Below are positions 62,521 to 64,000 of a DNA stretch of 64,000 nucleotides, piece by piece (position 1 is the stretch's first letter; the number at the start of each line of letters is the position of its first letter). The translations under genes were made by a program, and so were the position numbers. Source of the stretch: Serratia sarumanii (GTDB lineage Bacteria; Pseudomonadota; Gammaproteobacteria; Enterobacterales; Enterobacteriaceae). The notes below the pieces were generated by a model. That model was given only the letters and a program-made list of their open reading frames with translations. It did no database searches and was not told where the DNA came from. Where the stretch lies: assembly GCF_029962605.1 (NCBI RefSeq), contig NZ_CP124750.1, positions 1,798,001 to 1,862,000 on the forward strand, in the 5' to 3' direction.

Positions 62521-63441
62521 TTATAGGCCGACGTTCGGCAGCGCCGGGCGAGTGGCCAGCGCTTTATCGATCATGGCGTTGATCTCGCTGAGCGTTTCCC
62601 CCTGCAGCGCCAGGCGCGGCGGACGAGTGACGGCGCTGCCGCGGCCGACTCGCTGCTCGCAAAGCTTGATGCACTGCACCAGGTCAGGGCGGGCATCGAG
62701 GTGCAGCAGCGGCATGAACCAGCGGTACAGCGCCAATGCTTCCTCATAGCGTTTTTCCTTCGCCAGCCGGAACAGGGTTTCCCCTTCGCGCGGGAAGGCA
62801 TTGGACATGCCGGAGATCCAGCCTTGCGCGCCGACGGCGATGCTTTCCAGCACCACATCGTCCAACCCGGCGAACAGCACGAAGCGATTGCCGACTTCGT
62901 TGCGCAGATCAATAAAGCGGCGGGTGTCGCCCGACGAGTCTTTGAAGCACACGATGTTCTCGCAGTCGACCAGCGAGGTCAGGATGTCGGGCGTGACGTC
63001 ATTTTTGTAAATGGGAGGGTTGTTGTAGACCATGATCGGCAGATCGGTCGCGCCGGCGACGCTGCGGAAATGCGCGGCGGTTTCGTGCGGCTTGGCGGAG
63101 TAGACCAGCGCCGGCATCACCATAATCCCGTCGACGCCGGCCTTTTGCGCTTCACGCGCCATATTCTGCGCGAAGGCGGTGGTGAACTCGGCGATGCCGG
63201 CGATCACCGGCACTTTACCGTCGGCGGCGTCTCTCGCCACTTCGATCACCGCCAGCTTTTCCTGCACCGTCATTGAGGTATTTTCACCGACGGTGCCGCA
63301 CACCACCAGGCCGGAGACACCGTCGCGCACCAGGTTTTTGATCACCGTATGAGTGGCGTCGAGATCCAGAGAGAAATCGTTGCGGAACTGGGTCGTCACC
63401 GCCGGGAATACGCCGCTCCAGCTTATGGCTTTATGGCTCAT
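62521..63441 (-). CDS. DapA-family lyase/deaminase
   Basis: A 306-residue class I aldolase-like enzyme (dihydrodipicolinate synthase/N-acetylneuraminate lyase superfamily). The Schiff-base Lys167 in CFKDSSGD and Tyr139 in VYNNPP are present, and GTVGENTSMTVQEKLAV replaces the usual GTTGE motif. With the aldehyde dehydrogenase downstream it fits delta-1-pyrroline-4-hydroxy-2-carboxylate deaminase (hydroxyproline degradation) or a keto-deoxy sugar-acid dehydratase. It is the first gene in view of the operon. Confidence 0.85.
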   Translation of the reverse strand: MSHKAISWSGVFPAVTTQFRNDFSLDLDATHTVIKNLVRDGVSGLVVCGTVGENTSMTVQEKLAVIEVARDAADGKVPVIAGIAEFTTAFAQNMAREAQKAGVDGIMVMPALVYSAKPHETAAHFRSVAGATDLPIMVYNNPPIYKNDVTPDILTSLVDCENIVCFKDSSGDTRRFIDLRNEVGNRFVLFAGLDDVVLESIAVGAQGWISGMSNAFPREGETLFRLAKEKRYEEALALYRWFMPLLHLDARPDLVQCIKLCEQRVGRGSAVTRPPRLALQGETLSEINAMIDKALATRPALPNVGL

Positions 63442-63649
63442 CGTGTTTGTCCTGTCGTCCGTAAGTGTTAATGAAAAGTGAATCTTTGGTAAGGCTCACC
63501 GACAGATTGACCGGTATTGCGCAGGGAGGCTTGACGCTTTTCGCCGATTGCCGCGACGAAATTGGCACAATGCCGGCGGAACGCGGGCGTGAAAAATCCG
63601 GGCGCCGGCGCACCGTGAAAAGAGGGGGGTAACCAGATAAATCAGCGCG

Positions 63650-64000
63650 TTAAGCGGAAAGCGTCAGGCGGAAATCGCGCGGCGTGGAGCCGGTCATCGC
63701 TTTGAACTGACGGCTGAAGGCGCTGTGATCGGTGTAGCCGCACTGCAGCGCGATGTCGGTGATCGGCAGATCGCCGGCCAGCAGTTCAGTGGCCTTTTCC
63801 AGCCGCACTTTATGGATCATCTGGCGCGGGGTGAGGTGGAAGATACGTTTGCAGTAGCGTTCGATCTGCGCCACCGACAACCCGGTCAGTGCCGTCAGCT
63901 CCTCAAGCGCGATCGGCCGGGCATAGTGGCGGCGGATGTGCACGTCGATCGCCGCCAGCCGTTGGTAGGCCGGGTGATTGGCCCTGGCCTCCTGCAGATC
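63650..64000 (-). CDS. AraC-family regulator, C-terminal part (cut by window edge)
   Basis: The C-terminal 116 residues of an AraC/XylS regulator: two helix-turn-helix motifs (LEELTALTGLSVAQIERYC and ITDIALQCGYTDHSAFSRQF) and the signature FKAMTGSTPRDFR. The frame stays open to the end of the window, so the N-terminal effector domain lies outside. It is upstream of, and on the same strand as, the catabolic operon, which it probably activates. The gap of about 208 bases holds the operon promoter. Confidence 0.9.
   Translation of the reverse strand, partial: DLQEARANHPAYQRLAAIDVHIRRHYARPIALEELTALTGLSVAQIERYCKRIFHLTPRQMIHKVRLEKATELLAGDLPITDIALQCGYTDHSAFSRQFKAMTGSTPRDFRLTLSA

Overview
The window is enterobacterial chromosome, almost certainly Serratia marcescens or a very close relative. 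The strongest evidence is a gene at 38359-39159 whose product matches, as I remember it, the secreted S. marcescens nuclease. GC content is high. The left third keeps the order known from Escherichia coli around 22 minutes: pqiABC, rmf, fabA, lonH, matP, ompA, sulA, sxy, yccS, yccF, helD, mgsA, yccT, yccU, hspQ, rlmI, acyP, tusE, yccA and serT. These carry ordinary housekeeping functions: envelope lipid transport, ribosome hibernation, unsaturated fatty acid synthesis, Ter macrodomain organisation, SOS division arrest, competence regulation, methylglyoxal synthesis and tRNA thiolation. The backbone is interrupted twice. A two-gene hxlR-fabF-like unit sits between rmf and fabA. An AT-rich segment with a small secreted protein and an acyltransferase sits between rlmI and acyP.

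Downstream of the tRNA-Ser gene the window becomes accessory (about 23.8-41.3 kb). A compact chaperone-usher fimbrial operon (major subunit, chaperone, usher, two-domain adhesin) is preceded by three putative regulators: a LuxR-type DNA-binding protein, a ToxR/CadC-like membrane winged-helix protein and a FidL-like membrane protein. Then come a BhsA-like stress peptide divergent from a LysR regulator, and soxR divergent from a doxX-MFP-RND efflux operon whose promoter carries a textbook SoxR box in a 19-bp spacer. After these lie the nuclease gene with a LexA box, and trkH.

From 41.4 to 49.7 kb are wrbA, a cupin regulator divergent from a DMT-family exporter, cycA, a decayed tRNA-Lys-like sequence, a DedA protein, an MFS transporter, a YgiN-like monooxygenase and a GNAT acetyltransferase.

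The most unusual unit is at 49.8-56.7 kb. It is a tightly packed five-gene operon: 3-hydroxyacyl-CoA dehydrogenase, thiolase, a 5-aminolevulinate-synthase-like alpha-oxoamine synthase, an MFS exporter and a crotonase. It is divergent from a LuxR-type regulator with a largely intact acyl-homoserine-lactone pocket and no LuxI gene in view. It looks like a quorum-regulated small-molecule pathway, product unknown.

A universal stress protein and an unrecognised protein with a WHH-like motif follow. The right end (58.2-64 kb) is a catabolic operon: a DapA-family lyase/deaminase, an aldehyde dehydrogenase, an APC permease and a malate/lactate-type reductase. A truncated AraC regulator lies upstream. 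The combination fits hydroxyproline-type amino acid catabolism.

No CRISPR array, insertion sequence, rRNA operon or intact prophage was seen.
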